This document shows, in pieces, positions 62,873-64,000 of a stretch of 64,000 bases of DNA. This DNA comes from Acetobacter musti (GTDB lineage Bacteria; Pseudomonadota; Alphaproteobacteria; Acetobacterales; Acetobacteraceae). Within the stretch, counting starts at the first letter, position 1; every line of letters begins with the position of its first letter. The position numbers were made by a program, and so were the translations under genes. Under the pieces are notes generated by a model that had not been told where the DNA came from, did not search any database, and saw nothing but the letters and a program-made list of their open reading frames with translations. The DNA is taken from the NCBI RefSeq assembly GCF_011516835.1, contig NZ_WOTB01000022.1, forward strand, positions 1 through 64,000, in the 5' to 3' direction.

Positions 62873-64000
62873 TCAGAAAGGGGCGTCGATATCAACGATG
62901 TCGATGAGCTTGGCGTTGACAAATTCCTTGATGCCAAGTCCGACCAGTTCACGTCCGTACCCGGAGCGCAGCACGCCACCGAACGGCAGATCGGCTTTCA
63001 CCATCGTCGGATGATTGATGTAGACCATGCCGGTCTCGATCTGCTTTGCAACGCGTTCGCCACGGGCTTCGTCTTTCGTGAACACCGAGCCACCCAGACC
63101 ATAGGGTGAATCGTTGGCGATGCTGATCGCATCCGCTTCATTTTTCGCCCGGAACAGAAGTGTTACCGGCCCGAAGAATTCTTCACGGCGTGCCGGATTG
63201 TCGTGTGCGACATTGGTCAGGATGACCGGCCGGAAAAACGCGCCTGTGTTCGGCATGGCCAGCGGGATCTCTTCCGCCTTTGCGCCAGCCTGCACCGCTC
63301 CGTCGACCTGCTTCTTCAGATCGTCGGCCGCACCCTGAGACGACAGAGGCGCCAGCGTTGTGGACGGGTCCATCGGATCGCCCATTTTCAGCTTTGCCAC
63401 GCCGTCGCGATAGCGTTTGACGAATTCGTCATAAACCGCATCAACGACGATCAGCCGCTTGGCTGAAACGCAGACCTGTCCGGCGTTCCAGTGACGACCG
63501 AATACCGCCCATTTCACGGTCTTCTCAAGATCGGCATCTTCCAGAACGATGAAAGCGTCAGCACCGCCGAGTTCCATCGTCGTCTTCTTCAGAGCGGCAC
63601 CGGCCTGAGACGCGATCTTGGCTCCCGCACCTTCCGAGCCGGTCAGGGCAACGCCACGCACGCGATGGTCAGCAACAATACGCGCGACCTGATCATGAGT
63701 CGGATACAGATTACGGAAACCGCCCTTCGGCAGACCCGCCTCAATCATCAGATCGTCCATGGCCTGAGCTGACTGCGGCACGTTGGACGCATGCTTCAGA
63801 ACGACCGTGTTCCCCGCTGAAAGCTGCGGCGCGATAATGCGGGCGACCTGATAGTGCGGGAAGTTCCACGGTTCGACAGCGAGCAGGATACCGAGCGGCT
63901 GGTAGACGATTTTAGCACGCCCCTCATCCTTGCTGGCGACAGGCAGATCTTCCGGCTGCAACAGCCGCTCGGCGTTCTTCGCATAATATTCAAAAATTGC
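62873..64000 (-). CDS. NAD(P)-dependent aldehyde dehydrogenase (cut by window end)
   Basis: The C-terminal 375 residues of an aldehyde dehydrogenase; the frame is open to the right edge and the start lies outside. Catalytic marks: GILLAVEPWNFPHYQVARII (Asn of the oxyanion hole), VALTGSEGAGAKIASQAGAA (cofactor site), TTMELGGADAFIVLEDADLE (catalytic Glu) and WNAGQVCVSAKRLIVVDAVY (catalytic Cys). The C-terminal GVLRSGYGRELVGLGIKEFV resembles succinate-semialdehyde dehydrogenases (GabD/YneI type) more than acetaldehyde enzymes. Substrate unproven. Confidence 0.9.
   Translation of the reverse strand, partial: AIFEYYAKNAERLLQPEDLPVASKDEGRAKIVYQPLGILLAVEPWNFPHYQVARIIAPQLSAGNTVVLKHASNVPQSAQAMDDLMIEAGLPKGGFRNLYPTHDQVARIVADHRVRGVALTGSEGAGAKIASQAGAALKKTTMELGGADAFIVLEDADLEKTVKWAVFGRHWNAGQVCVSAKRLIVVDAVYDEFVKRYRDGVAKLKMGDPMDPSTTLAPLSSQGAADDLKKQVDGAVQAGAKAEEIPLAMPNTGAFFRPVILTNVAHDNPARREEFFGPVTLLFRAKNEADAISIANDSPYGLGGSVFTKDEARGERVAKQIETGMVYINHPTMVKADLPFGGVLRSGYGRELVGLGIKEFVNAKLIDIVDIDAPF

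Noticed and set aside
1..64000. CRISPR arrays
   Set aside because: No regularly spaced repeats of 24-40 bases and no cas genes anywhere in the window.

Overview
The window looks like chromosome of an acetic acid bacterium (Acetobacteraceae, Alphaproteobacteria). The base composition is moderately high GC. The gene content fits: a PQQ-type sorbosone dehydrogenase-like protein, an ATP12 F1-ATPase chaperone, RNase E with an acidic insertion in its S1 domain, a DUF374-WaaA fusion beside lpxK and a lauroyltransferase, two large TonB receptors, and an intergenic palindrome of a type I recall from this family. The genus is not fixed by what I can see.

About 1-9 kb is phage and mobile DNA. It opens with the tail of an IS transposase. 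Next is a 5'-truncated VapE-type replication protein, a cluster of GTGCGCCCC-type repeats, and a 34-base 3' piece of a tRNA gene that reads as the right attachment site of an element lying to the left. A second cassette follows at 1.8-9.0 kb: AlpA-like regulator, small proteins, TerS-like protein, a large terminase split into separate ATPase and nuclease genes with another gene between them, a RuvC-like resolvase, tail genes, a tail assembly chaperone with a canonical A AAA AAC -1 frameshift site, and a tape measure gene. Portal, capsid, protease and lysis genes are missing. The cassette stops about 130 bp before tRNA-Asn.

About 9-21.5 kb is an accessory metabolic and transport block. It has an SsuA/NMT1-like binding protein, a DUF2075 ATPase, a YdcF/DUF218 protein, and a Rieske protein paired with a GST. 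These are followed by nicotinamidase, a complete BMP/Nup-type nucleoside ABC importer (binding protein, double ATPase, two permeases), an oxygenase catalytic subunit without a Rieske centre, and a Gfo/Idh dehydrogenase. The Rieske protein keeps the cluster but lacks the mononuclear iron site. The oxygenase keeps the iron site but lacks the cluster. I infer a split Rieske oxygenase acting on a heterocycle taken up by the importer. This is the most interesting system in the window.

About 21.5-42.5 kb is core metabolism and information processing: nrdA and nrdB behind a tandem NrdR box, tRNA-Ser, small membrane proteins, an amidase, rne, uvrB, and a leftward operon rarA - RluA-type pseudouridine synthase - AsmA - ATP12, plus a second AsmA protein.

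About 42.5-64 kb is envelope and periplasm: two TonB receptors (one behind a Fur-like palindrome), an S1/P1 nuclease, rsmI divergent from a LpoA-like lipoprotein, the lipid A/Kdo operon (DUF374-WaaA, lpxK, LpxL-type), an MgtC-like protein, the sorbosone dehydrogenase-like protein, gamma-glutamyltranspeptidase, and an aldehyde dehydrogenase cut by the window end.
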